Shown: one piece after another, positions 1-9,126 of the stretch | Layout: each line of letters starts with the position of its first letter | Position numbering within the stretch: position 1 is the stretch's first letter | Assembly (NCBI GenBank): GCA_012735245.1 | Contig: JAAYHU010000137.1 | Location: 37,928-101,927 of the forward strand | From: Tissierellia bacterium | Lineage (GTDB): Bacteria > Bacillota > Clostridia > Tissierellales > Tissierellaceae | Direction of reading: 5' to 3' | Length of the DNA stretch: 64,000 bases | The notes under the pieces: generated by a model | Told to the model about the DNA's origin: nothing | Database searches by the model: none | The model's input: only the letters and a program-made list of their open reading frames with translations | Position numbers and translations under genes: made by a program

Positions 1-2
1 AT

Positions 3-806
3 TATAGGACAAGACTTACCCATACCCTGGAAGTGGCTCAAATAGGTAGGACTTTAGCAAGGGCCCTTAGGTTAAATGAAGACTTAGTAGAGGCTATTGC
101 CCTAGGCCATGACTTGGGACATACCCCATTTGGCCACACGGGTGAAAGGGTATTAAACTATTTAAATCCCAAAGGCTTTAAGCATAATGAGCAATCCATA
201 AGGATAGTAGATTTTTTGGAACAAAAGGATGATAAAAGGGGATTAAATTTGACCTATGAGGTTAGGGATGGCATAAGAAACCATACAGGTAGTACTAAAC
301 CTCAAACTTTAGAGGGACAAGTTGTTAGATTGGCAGATAGGATTGCATATATTAACCATGATATAGATGATGCCATTAGGGCTGGAGTCATAAAAAAAGA
401 AGATCTACCTAAGGAAGCCATTGAAATCTTAGGTAATAGCCATGGAGAAAGAATAAATAATATGATTTTTGATATAATTAACAATAGTATGGAAAAAAAT
501 ACTATTGCCATGAGCCAGGAAGTAGGCAATGCAACCAATACATTGAGAGATTTTATGTTTGAAAACGTTTATCTCAGCAAAAAAGCAAAATCAGAAGAAG
601 AAAAGACAGAATATATAATTGAGCAATTATACAATTATTATTTAAAAAATAATAATGCCTTACCAAAGGAACATCTGGAAATCTATAAAGATATGGATAC
701 TACCATAGAAGATATAATATGCGATTACCTTGCAGGGACTACCGATAGATTCATAATAAACCTATATTATAATATTTTTATTCCAAAACCATGGCAAAAA
801 TATTAA
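3..806 (+). CDS. dgt: dGTPase-like HD-domain deoxyguanosinetriphosphate triphosphohydrolase, 5' truncated by window edge
   Basis: Frame 3 is open from the window start (YRTRLTHTLEVAQIGRTLARALRLNEDLVEAIALGHDLGHTPFGH), with the HD motif typical of dGTPase-like proteins. Confidence 0.9.
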   Translation, partial: YRTRLTHTLEVAQIGRTLARALRLNEDLVEAIALGHDLGHTPFGHTGERVLNYLNPKGFKHNEQSIRIVDFLEQKDDKRGLNLTYEVRDGIRNHTGSTKPQTLEGQVVRLADRIAYINHDIDDAIRAGVIKKEDLPKEAIEILGNSHGERINNMIFDIINNSMEKNTIAMSQEVGNATNTLRDFMFENVYLSKKAKSEEEKTEYIIEQLYNYYLKNNNALPKEHLEIYKDMDTTIEDIICDYLAGTTDRFIINLYYNIFIPKPWQKY

Positions 807-894
807 AAAAAAGAAGGATTTTTATAAGTTTTGTCGAATATATATCATAGTGACAGTTAAGATAGGCATGGTGAGTGAGATACAGGGTGATTAT

Positions 895-2718
895 ATGACA
901 TTTTATATAAATGATGAAACAATAGAAAAGGTCAAAGATGCCTCAGATATAGTAGATATTATTTCAGAATATGTCCCTTTAAAAAAATCAGGCTCTAACT
1001 TTGTAGGTTTATGTCCTTTTCATCATGAAAAGACCCCTTCCTTTACTGTTTCCCAAACAAAGGAATTTTTTCATTGTTTTGGATGTGGTGAAGGAGGAGA
1101 TGTAATAACCTTCATCATGAAAAGAGAGAACCTATCCTTTTATGAAGCAGTTAAGTTTTTAGCTGATAAAGCAGGTATCCCCTTAGAGGAGAGAAAATCC
1201 ATAGATAATAAATATATAGAAGAAAAAAACAAGGGATATGAAATTAATAGGGTTGCTGCTAGGTTTTTCTATAGCAATTTAACAAAAAATAAAGCAGCAC
1301 TGGAATATCTGTATAGGAGAAAAATTAGCAGCAGGGTTATAAAGCAATTTGGTTTAGGTTATGCTTTAGATAATTGGAGTGCCCTATATAACTACTTAAA
1401 ATCCAAGGGCTATAAGGATGAGGAAATTCTAAAAGTAGGATTAATTGGAAAAAGATCTACTGGTGATGGGTATTATGACATATTTCGCAATAGAATAATT
1501 TTTCCCATAATTGATATTAGGGGTAGGGTTATAGGCTTTGGTGGTAGGGTCTTAGTCGACTCTATGCCTAAATATCTAAATTCACAAGAGACTTATATTT
1601 TTAGTAAAGGGAATAATCTATATGGATTAAACCTTGTAAGCAAGCTTTCGGATAGGAAAAGAATCATAATAGTGGAAGGTTATATGGATGTTATCTCACT
1701 GTTTAATCATGGTATAAACTATGCTGTAGCTAGCCTTGGCACTGCCCTTACAGAACAGCAAGGAAAATTGTTGAAAAGATATGGACAAAATGTATATATT
1801 TGCTATGACACAGATAAGGCAGGGATTAAAGCAACTTTAAAAGCAATAGAAATACTAAGGAAATTAGATATTGAACCTAAAATAGTTATCTTAGACGGCT
1901 ATAAGGATCCAGATGATTTTTTGAAGGAAAATTCTATTGAGGATTTTGAAAGCAAATTAAAATCAGCATATAACCATGTAGATTACAAAATATTCCTTTA
2001 CAAAAATAAATATAACGTTAATGAAACTGAGGGAAAGATAGGGTTTACTAAGGAAATAGCAAAGGTGATTAGGGGATTAAAGTCTCCCATTGAAAAAGAT
2101 GTATATATAGATAAAATATCTAGGGAAATGAATATTTCAAAAGAAGCAATAGAGAAGGAAGTATTTGGCAATAATAATAGAGTGTTTAAACAACAGAACA
2201 CAGTGGTAAGGAAAAATATCTCTCCATTAAAAGTATCTTTGCCTACAGCAAACCTCAGAGCAGAAATGGATTTGTTGAGACTTATGATTTTCAATAAAGA
2301 GTACCATGATAAAGTTATGCAGGAGCTTTCCTTAGATGATTTTGAGAATTTTGAATGTAAAGAAGTTTTGAAAATAATATCAGATTTATATATAGAGGAT
2401 GAGATTTTAGATGAAGATATTCTTTTCGAAAGGGCAATGGATATTCCTAATCTTGACATGGAATTAATTGAAAAGATAATAAGAAAACCAATTAACTTTT
2501 TGCCTGAAACTGTAGAACAGATGATTAAAGACTTAGTAACTACTTTAAAAACTAATAGATTAGAAAAGGAAAGAGATAGGATAAAGGAGAAAATAGAAGA
2601 AATGGAGAAAATTCAAAACAAAGATCCTCTTCAAGAAAAAGAATTTCTTCAACTATGTGTGGAGCTAACAAACTTGAACAAAGAACTAAACCTCATTAGA
2701 CATGAGGAAGGGAGGTAA
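895..2718 (+). CDS. dnaG: DNA primase DnaG
   Basis: CHC2 zinc finger CPFHHEKTPSFTVSQTKEFFHCFGCGEGGD and Toprim EGYMDVISL; ATG at 895 is more plausible than the upstream GTG. Confidence 0.97.
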   Translation: MTFYINDETIEKVKDASDIVDIISEYVPLKKSGSNFVGLCPFHHEKTPSFTVSQTKEFFHCFGCGEGGDVITFIMKRENLSFYEAVKFLADKAGIPLEERKSIDNKYIEEKNKGYEINRVAARFFYSNLTKNKAALEYLYRRKISSRVIKQFGLGYALDNWSALYNYLKSKGYKDEEILKVGLIGKRSTGDGYYDIFRNRIIFPIIDIRGRVIGFGGRVLVDSMPKYLNSQETYIFSKGNNLYGLNLVSKLSDRKRIIIVEGYMDVISLFNHGINYAVASLGTALTEQQGKLLKRYGQNVYICYDTDKAGIKATLKAIEILRKLDIEPKIVILDGYKDPDDFLKENSIEDFESKLKSAYNHVDYKIFLYKNKYNVNETEGKIGFTKEIAKVIRGLKSPIEKDVYIDKISREMNISKEAIEKEVFGNNNRVFKQQNTVVRKNISPLKVSLPTANLRAEMDLLRLMIFNKEYHDKVMQELSLDDFENFECKEVLKIISDLYIEDEILDEDILFERAMDIPNLDMELIEKIIRKPINFLPETVEQMIKDLVTTLKTNRLEKERDRIKEKIEEMEKIQNKDPLQEKEFLQLCVELTNLNKELNLIRHEEGR

Positions 2719-2723
2719 CTTAA

Positions 2724-3872
2724 GTGGACCAAATAAATAAGGACAATGGAAAAGCAAAGATGGATAACATAGAATCTGTTAAGAAATTAATTGAAAAAGG
2801 TAAAAAGGATGGTTTTTTAACATATAGCGAAATAATTGAATCTCTAGAGGAAATTCAGTTGGATGCTGAGCAAATAGAAGATATTTATCAGCTCTTTGAA
2901 GACATGGGGATCGATGTAGTAGGTGACAAGGATGATGATGTATTATTGGAAGGTGCTGATATAGACGAAGACATAGATGAAATTGATAAAGTTGATGAGG
3001 AAGAGGATGATACAAAAGAAGATTTGTCAGTACTTAGGGGTATTACAGTAGACGACCCAGTAAGGATGTACTTAAAAGAAATTGGGAAAATACCCCTATT
3101 AACAAGCGAAGAAGAAGTTGAGTTGGCAAAAAGGATGCAAGAAGGTGACGAAACAGCAAAGAAAAAACTAGCTGAAGCAAATTTAAGATTAGTTGTAAGC
3201 ATTGCCAAAAGATATGTAGGCAGAGGAATGCTTTTCCTTGATCTAATACAAGAAGGAAATCTGGGCCTTATGAAGGCTGTAGAAAAATTTGACTATAGAA
3301 AAGGCTTTAAATTCAGTACCTATGCTACATGGTGGATTCGACAAGCTATCACTAGGGCCATAGCGGACCAAGCAAGAACTATTAGAATTCCAGTCCATAT
3401 GGTTGAGACAATAAATAAATTGGTTAGAATTCAAAGACAATTAGTTCAAGAATTAGGAAGAGATCCAACACCTGAAGAAATAGGAAAAGAAATGGGAATG
3501 GAAGTAGAAAAGGTAAGAGAGATTATGAAAATTGCACAGGAGCCAGTATCCTTAGAGACTCCAATTGGTGAGGAAGAAGATTCTCACTTAGGAGATTTTA
3601 TTCCTGATGATGAAGTTTTGGCACCTGCAGAGGCAGCTACCTATACTATGTTGAGAGAACAGCTAATAGATGTCTTAGATACTTTAACACCAAGGGAGCA
3701 AAAAGTACTCAGACTTAGATTCGGTCTAGACGATGGTAGAGCTAGGACCTTGGAAGAAGTAGGGAAAGAATTTGATGTAACTAGGGAAAGGATAAGGCAA
3801 ATAGAAGCTAAGGCCCTAAGAAAGTTGCGTCATCCAAGCAGAAGTAAAAAATTAAAGGATTTCTTAGAATAA
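2724..3872 (+). CDS. rpoD: RNA polymerase primary sigma factor (sigma-70/SigA)
   Basis: [27 protein letters not shown] and the C-terminal region 4 [37 protein letters not shown] start; directly after dnaG. Confidence 0.98.
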   Translation: MDQINKDNGKAKMDNIESVKKLIEKGKKDGFLTYSEIIESLEEIQLDAEQIEDIYQLFEDMGIDVVGDKDDDVLLEGADIDEDIDEIDKVDEEEDDTKEDLSVLRGITVDDPVRMYLKEIGKIPLLTSEEEVELAKRMQEGDETAKKKLAEANLRLVVSIAKRYVGRGMLFLDLIQEGNLGLMKAVEKFDYRKGFKFSTYATWWIRQAITRAIADQARTIRIPVHMVETINKLVRIQRQLVQELGRDPTPEEIGKEMGMEVEKVREIMKIAQEPVSLETPIGEEEDSHLGDFIPDDEVLAPAEAATYTMLREQLIDVLDTLTPREQKVLRLRFGLDDGRARTLEEVGKEFDVTRERIRQIEAKALRKLRHPSRSKKLKDFLE

Positions 3873-3905
3873 TTAAAGATTCGCTCCTTGCGAATCTTTA
3901 ATTAT
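3870..3905 (+). terminator. Rho-independent-like hairpin after sigA
   Basis: AATTAAAGATTCGC-TCCTT-GCGAATCTTTAATT inverted repeat. Confidence 0.7.
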
Positions 3906-3927
3906 CCCTATAGAAAGGAAGGAAGAG

Positions 3928-4623
3928 ATGAAATTATCTAATAGATTAATAGCCATAGCAAATTTTGTACCTAAGAACTCAATAGTTGCTGACATTGGCA
4001 CTGACCATGGATATATTCCAGTATATTTAGTGGAAAATAATATAGCAAAAAAAGTAATAGGTACCGACATTTCAAAGGGTTCCCTAGATAAGATAATAGA
4101 TTACATAAAGACATTGAACCTAGAACATATAATAGATGCAAGACTTGGAGACGGTTTAGAGGTTATCAAGCCATATGAAGTTGATACAGTCATTATTGCA
4201 GGAATGGGAGGCCTCCTAATCAGAGATATTTTAGAAAAAAATAAAGAAGTAACTGACTCCATAGCAAACTTCATATTACAACCTATGGTAGCAGCTAAGG
4301 AATTGAGGCAATACCTAGTTGATAACAATTTTGAAATTATAGAGGAAGAATTAGTTAAAGAAGATGGTAAATATTATGAAATAATATTTGCAAAAAAGGG
4401 TAAGTCATATATTGAGAAAGAAATCTATTATGAAATAAGCCCATTATTAATTAAGAAAAAACACCCTTTGCTGAGGGAATTTATTCAGTTTAGATTAAGA
4501 GAATTAGAAAATATAATAGAGGAGATAAAAGATATTAATACTGAAAAATCAAAGGAAAGGTATTTAGAAATATCTGCTAAAATTAAGGACTATAAGGGGG
4601 TACTAGAAGAGATTGAAGGCTAA
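3928..4623 (+). CDS. trmK: tRNA (adenine(22)-N(1))-methyltransferase TrmK
   Basis: VADIGTDHGYIPVYL...AGMGGLLIRDIL motifs; position between sigA and nif3. Confidence 0.92.
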   Translation: MKLSNRLIAIANFVPKNSIVADIGTDHGYIPVYLVENNIAKKVIGTDISKGSLDKIIDYIKTLNLEHIIDARLGDGLEVIKPYEVDTVIIAGMGGLLIRDILEKNKEVTDSIANFILQPMVAAKELRQYLVDNNFEIIEEELVKEDGKYYEIIFAKKGKSYIEKEIYYEISPLLIKKKHPLLREFIQFRLRELENIIEEIKDINTEKSKERYLEISAKIKDYKGVLEEIEG

Positions 4624-5392
4624 GGAAATAATAAAATTAATGAACAATTGGGCACCTGCTGAATTAATAGATAATTGGGATAATACAGGGTTTCAAATAG
4701 GAAACGATGAAAAGGACATTAAAAGGATACTGATATCCTTAGACTTGGATGAAAGAGTCTATAACAGGGCCTTAGATGGAGACTTCCATATGATAATAAC
4801 CCATCATCCAATAATTTTTAAGCCTATTACCAGCATTACAACATCCACCTATAAGGAGAAATTACTATTCAATCTAATACAGAAGGACATAGTAGTCTAC
4901 AATGCCCATACCAATTTAGATAGGGCTAATAATGGAGTAAATGATGAATTGGCAAAACTATTAGGATTAAGGGACCCTCAAACACTTGAAATGGGAGAAG
5001 ATGAAGATTATGGATACGGAAGGGTAGGTGATATAGAAGAACAAAGCCTGAAGGATTATTTAACCTTTATTAAGAAACGCTTAGATACAGAATTTTTAAT
5101 AGTTTATGGAGACATGGATAGGACAGTTAAAAGGGTAGCTCTATGTGGTGGAAGTGGCAGTGGATTTATATATGATGCCTATAAAAAAGAAGCTTGCATA
5201 TACATTACAGGAGATATAAAATACCATGATGCACAGTATGGAACTGAATTGGGTCTAACTATAGTAGATGCAGGACATTATCATACTGAAAAGATTATCT
5301 TGCCAATTGTAAAAGAATACTTAGAAAAGAATATAGAGGATGTATATATTGAAATTTGGAAGGAGCCAAGCCCACCATATGGTATATTTTAG
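4613..5392 (+). CDS. Nif3-like dinuclear metal center hexameric protein
   Basis: NWDNTGFQIG...ITHHPIIF...AHTNLD...DAGHYHTE; TTG start overlaps the end of trmK. Confidence 0.92.
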   Translation: MKAKEIIKLMNNWAPAELIDNWDNTGFQIGNDEKDIKRILISLDLDERVYNRALDGDFHMIITHHPIIFKPITSITTSTYKEKLLFNLIQKDIVVYNAHTNLDRANNGVNDELAKLLGLRDPQTLEMGEDEDYGYGRVGDIEEQSLKDYLTFIKKRLDTEFLIVYGDMDRTVKRVALCGGSGSGFIYDAYKKEACIYITGDIKYHDAQYGTELGLTIVDAGHYHTEKIILPIVKEYLEKNIEDVYIEIWKEPSPPYGIF

Positions 5393-5409
5393 CCTTAGGA
5401 GGCGAGGAG

Positions 5410-6123
5410 ATGGAACAACTTAATCTACTCAGTAGTTTAGAGACTCACCATGAATTACTTAAATCCTATGAAAAGGAATTAATAGAACTAGAAAACAAGC
5501 TAAAGATAAGAGACTTGGAAAAAAGAATAATGGCTATAGAAGAAAAGCTAGAAAAAGCTAAAATTAAAAGAGATGAAATTAGGAAAAGTTTAAAGTCACG
5601 TAATAATATCTTAGTAGAATATAACTATAGAATTGAAGAAATAGAAAAGACTTTGTATAACGGACAAACTACAGATATTAAGCAGCTAGAATATTTAAGC
5701 AGGGAAAAGGACAGGCTTAAGGAGATTCTTAGCAACAAGGAAACAGAAACTTTAACCCTGATGGATGAAATGGAGTTTCTAGAAAAGGAGATATTGGAGA
5801 TAGAAGATTTTCTTCAAAAATATAAGGAAATGATTATTAAACAAAAAAGGAAATATAAGATCTTAGAACAAAAATTAAAAGAGAAAATAGAAGATGAAAA
5901 AAAAGAAATTTTATCAATAGAAGACAACATAAACAAGGCCTTATTGGAGAAATATTATGCAATAAGGAATAGCAAAGGAAGTGGAATATCAGTTCCTCAA
6001 AATGGAGTTTGTAATAGATGTTACATGATTGTACCCATGATATTATTAGATAGATTAAACAAAGGTGAAGTTGTTTTCTGTGAAAACTGTGGTAGAATAT
6101 TATGTAAAGAAACCCAGATTTAA
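5410..6123 (+). CDS. Coiled-coil zinc-ribbon protein (C4-type)
   Basis: Long coiled coil, C-terminal CNRCYMIVP...CENCGRILC zinc ribbon; GGCGAGGAG RBS before ATG 5410. Confidence 0.8.
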   Translation: MEQLNLLSSLETHHELLKSYEKELIELENKLKIRDLEKRIMAIEEKLEKAKIKRDEIRKSLKSRNNILVEYNYRIEEIEKTLYNGQTTDIKQLEYLSREKDRLKEILSNKETETLTLMDEMEFLEKEILEIEDFLQKYKEMIIKQKRKYKILEQKLKEKIEDEKKEILSIEDNINKALLEKYYAIRNSKGSGISVPQNGVCNRCYMIVPMILLDRLNKGEVVFCENCGRILCKETQI

Positions 6124-6126
6124 CCA

Positions 6127-6155
6127 TTGAAACTTAATTCTAATTATGTTATATT
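6127..6155 (+). promoter_or_regulatory. Sigma-A-type promoter of rnpB
   Basis: TTGAAA, 17 bp, TATATT just upstream of the RNase P RNA 5' end. Confidence 0.65.
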
Positions 6156-6159
6156 ATTT

Positions 6160-6568
6160 AGGAGTAAGTCGAATGGTCGCGTGCATTTGCATGAGGAAAG
6201 TCCGTGCTCCACAGGGCAGGATGCTGGATAACGTCCAGTGGGGGCGACCCCAAGGATAGTGCAACAGAGATATACCGCCAGAACTCTTAACTTGGTTTAT
6301 AATTTAATTTATAAACTAGGTTTGGAGTGAAATAGCCTATGAAATTTATTTGAGGCTATCTGGCAAGGGTGGAAAGGTGAGGTAAGAGCTCACCAGCATT
6401 TAGGCGACTAAATGGCTATGTAAACCCCATCCGGAGCAAGACCAAATTAGAACTTAAAAGATGGTGGCCCGCCATCGTTCGGTTGGTAGGTCGCATGAAC
6501 CTATTGGCAACAATAGGTCTTAGATAGATGACCATTAAAACAGAACACGGCTTACGGACTTACTCCTA
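6160..6568 (+). ncRNA. rnpB: RNase P RNA (bacterial, A-type-like)
   Basis: GAGGAAAGTCCGTGCTCCACAGGGCAGG ... GGGCGACCC ... AACCCCATCCGGAGCAAGACCAAAT ... ACAGAACACGGCTTACGGACTTACTCC; 5'/3' ends complementary (GGAGTAAGTC/GACTTACTCC). Confidence 0.97.
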
Positions 6569-6576
6569 AGATACAT

Positions 6577-6608
6577 AAAAAACCCAGCATAATGCTGGGT
6601 TTATTTAT
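6577..6608 (+). terminator. Terminator of rnpB (possibly shared with the convergent deacetylase gene)
   Basis: AAAAAACCCAGCATAATGCTGGGTTTATTTATTTTT. Confidence 0.85.
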
Positions 6609-6654
6609 TTTTCTTAAATTAATGGATTGTCTTACTGCAATGTTAGCCAAGATT

Positions 6655-7611
6655 TTACCTTGGGTTTACTATTTGTTTAAATCTTTCTATATTGGTGGAT
6701 GGCCAAACAATAATCCTTGGAATTTCATATTTTTCACTATTGGGAGATGCGTATCCTTCTTTTACAGTAAAAGCAAGTTTATAATTTAGCTCTTTTAATA
6801 CTTCTATAGTATTCTCATTATAACCGCCAAAAGGATATGCCAAATATTTAGTTCCTAGCTGTTCCTTTATCCTATTCAGGTCTACAAGGATCTCTTCCTT
6901 ACTTAATACAGTTAAGGCAGGCATATTATTTATCTGTTTATGTAAATCATAAGTGTGGCTGTGGAATTCAAATACATCAGAGGTATTTTTTATGTCTTCA
7001 TATCCTAGACTCCTTAATGTACTAGACATGTTAGTTTCACTTGTGGCATTTTCCACACCTTTTCCAACTACAAATATGGTAGCTTTTTGACCATATTCTT
7101 TTAAAATTGGGTAAGCATATTCAATATTGGAATAATAACCATCATCAAAGGTTATGACAACTGTTTTAGCAGGCAGGTCTATTTCTTTTGCTAAAAACCT
7201 TTCTAAGTCTTCCAAAGTGGCTGTGTAAAAACCATTATCTTTCAAGTACTTCATCTGCTCCCTAAAGCTATCTACACTAACAACAGCCCCATTCCCCTTG
7301 TATGGACTCTTATCTAAGTCACCATCATATAAATGGTGGTACAATAAAACAGGCACTTGTTTAGCTACACCCTGTTCTGTTATCTTCAATAGTCTTAGGT
7401 TTTCTTGTTTCAAACTTAGATTTTCCTTTTCTAAAACCTTTACTAATTCTAAGAGTTCTTCCAATCCCTGCCTTAATTCCGCAAAGCTTCTATCTTTAGT
7501 TTCTTCTGCAAATGCGGCTATAGGATTAATTAAGATACTAAAAAAGATTAAAAAAGATAAAATCCTAACAAAAAATCCTTCTAGAATTCTTTTATTTCTT
7601 TTCTCATGCAT
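6655..7611 (-). CDS. Polysaccharide deacetylase family protein with N-terminal signal/TM segment and coiled coil
   Basis: VPVLLYHHLYDG...KTVVITFDDGYYSNIEYAYPILKEYGQKATIFVVG...YLAYPFGGYN NodB-like motifs; likely start ATG at 7611 (MHEKRNKR). Confidence 0.88.
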   Translation of the reverse strand: MHEKRNKRILEGFFVRILSFLIFFSILINPIAAFAEETKDRSFAELRQGLEELLELVKVLEKENLSLKQENLRLLKITEQGVAKQVPVLLYHHLYDGDLDKSPYKGNGAVVSVDSFREQMKYLKDNGFYTATLEDLERFLAKEIDLPAKTVVITFDDGYYSNIEYAYPILKEYGQKATIFVVGKGVENATSETNMSSTLRSLGYEDIKNTSDVFEFHSHTYDLHKQINNMPALTVLSKEEILVDLNRIKEQLGTKYLAYPFGGYNENTIEVLKELNYKLAFTVKEGYASPNSEKYEIPRIIVWPSTNIERFKQIVNPR

Positions 7612-7879
7612 AACAATAGCAGTCCTGAAACTGCCCTCACCTCCAATTTTTGTCATTTTTATTACATTATGTCATTTCTTGGCACAAAAGGCAATACTTC
7701 AAATTATAAAGGATACTTATTTATGAAAAAATAATCAAAAGAAGTAAAAAGAGGGAGATGTATTATAAAGAAAAGGCAATAAAAGAAGGTAAGATAGTCT
7801 TAGGCACTGCTAGACGACATGTAAATAGAATAAATAATTCATTTTGACTTTATAGATAACTTGCCTAGATAGAGTGGAA

Positions 7880-8111
7880 CTGTGGAATTCAACTTCTGCC
7901 TCTAAATAGTCAGGGCAGGGAGGGTTTCATTACAATGAGGGTTCTAATGCCATGGGCTTCCCAGTAGGCTTAGTAGGTTGATAACAGCTATTGAGCCATT
8001 ATAGATATGGGTAGAACAATGGTTAATGTTAGGGATTCTATGGTGGCAGGCCTGTATCAAGCAAACTTATGGGAGATTTAAATATGAAGTATACAACAGT
8101 AAATTGAACTT
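7880..8111 (+). pseudogene. Decayed C-terminal fragment of a Na+(H+)/dicarboxylate-cystine symporter (DAACS/SDF family)
   Basis: Read across frames: GGFITM..., AMGFPVGLVG, TAIEPL, IDMGRTMVNVRDSMVAGL, MGDLNM, EVYNSKLN, broken by frameshifts and stops. Confidence 0.75.
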
Positions 8112-8222
8112 TGGTGGTAAATAATGACCCTAGGTTTAGCCTAGAGTTTTCCCTTGTAAATTATTAAAATATCCATTATACTCAAATTAGGTCATTAATT
8201 TTGTCATGCTGGGAGGGAGGGT

Positions 8223-9089
8223 ATGGAAAATACTTCAACAAGGAAAGAAAGGGTAAAAGCCATTATATACACTATAATTGCTGCAGCATTGCTTAGTACT
8301 GGAGGTATTTTATTAAAATTCATAGATATGCATCCTATGGCCATTGCAGGCTCCAGGGGCATAATCGCCACTGCCATAGTATGGATGTATCTTAAAAAGC
8401 CCAACTTTACCTTTTCAAAAGCTCAAGTAATTGGAGGTATTTGCTATGCCTTAATGGTTACCGGTTTTATATTGGCAAATAAGCTTACTACTGCTGCCAA
8501 TGCAGTGGTTCTTCAATTTACAGCTCCTATTTGGGTTGCTATATTGGGAGTTTGGATATTGAAGGAAAAGATTCGTTTTTATGATGGAATATCAATAGTA
8601 GTTGTTTCTATAGGAATGGTACTATTTTTCTTAGAAGATATGGGAGGAGGAACCCTAGCTGGAAATATAGTTGCCATCTTAAGTGGTATAGCCTTGGCAG
8701 GATCAACAATAGGCATGAGGCTTCAGAAGGACGGTTCTCCAGTTGAAACTACTTTACTAGGGCATATAATAACTGTTTTCCTAGGATTGCCATTTATTTT
8801 TCGAGCAAATTTTACTTTCCAAAACATTATTGGCATACTATTATTAGGGGTTTTTCAATTAGGTATATCTTATATACTATATGCTTTAGCCATTAAACAT
8901 CTTAAAGCCCTTGAGTCAATGCTTATAATGTTTTTAGAACCTATATTAAATCCCATCTGGGTTGCCATTTTTTATGGTGAAAAGCCAAGCCTATATTCAT
9001 TAATAGGTGGTATAATAATTTTAATTACCTTAGCTATAAGGAGCGTCTTAGCTAGTAGAGATGGGGAAGTAGAAGAAGAGGCACTGTAA
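8223..9089 (+). CDS. EamA/DMT superfamily transporter
   Basis: About 10 TM helices in two EamA repeats; ...AANAVVLQFTAPIWVAILGVWILKEKI...ALESMLIMFLEPILNPIWVAIFYGEKPS. Confidence 0.9.
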   Translation: MENTSTRKERVKAIIYTIIAAALLSTGGILLKFIDMHPMAIAGSRGIIATAIVWMYLKKPNFTFSKAQVIGGICYALMVTGFILANKLTTAANAVVLQFTAPIWVAILGVWILKEKIRFYDGISIVVVSIGMVLFFLEDMGGGTLAGNIVAILSGIALAGSTIGMRLQKDGSPVETTLLGHIITVFLGLPFIFRANFTFQNIIGILLLGVFQLGISYILYALAIKHLKALESMLIMFLEPILNPIWVAIFYGEKPSLYSLIGGIIILITLAIRSVLASRDGEVEEEAL

Positions 9090-9126
9090 ATCAGTGCTTT
9101 TATATATGGTTTAAGAGGTGTACAAT

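Noticed and set aside
7298-7726. 142-aa plus-strand ORF opposite the polysaccharide deacetylase gene
   Set aside because: No recognisable motif; antisense to a gene with clear NodB motifs
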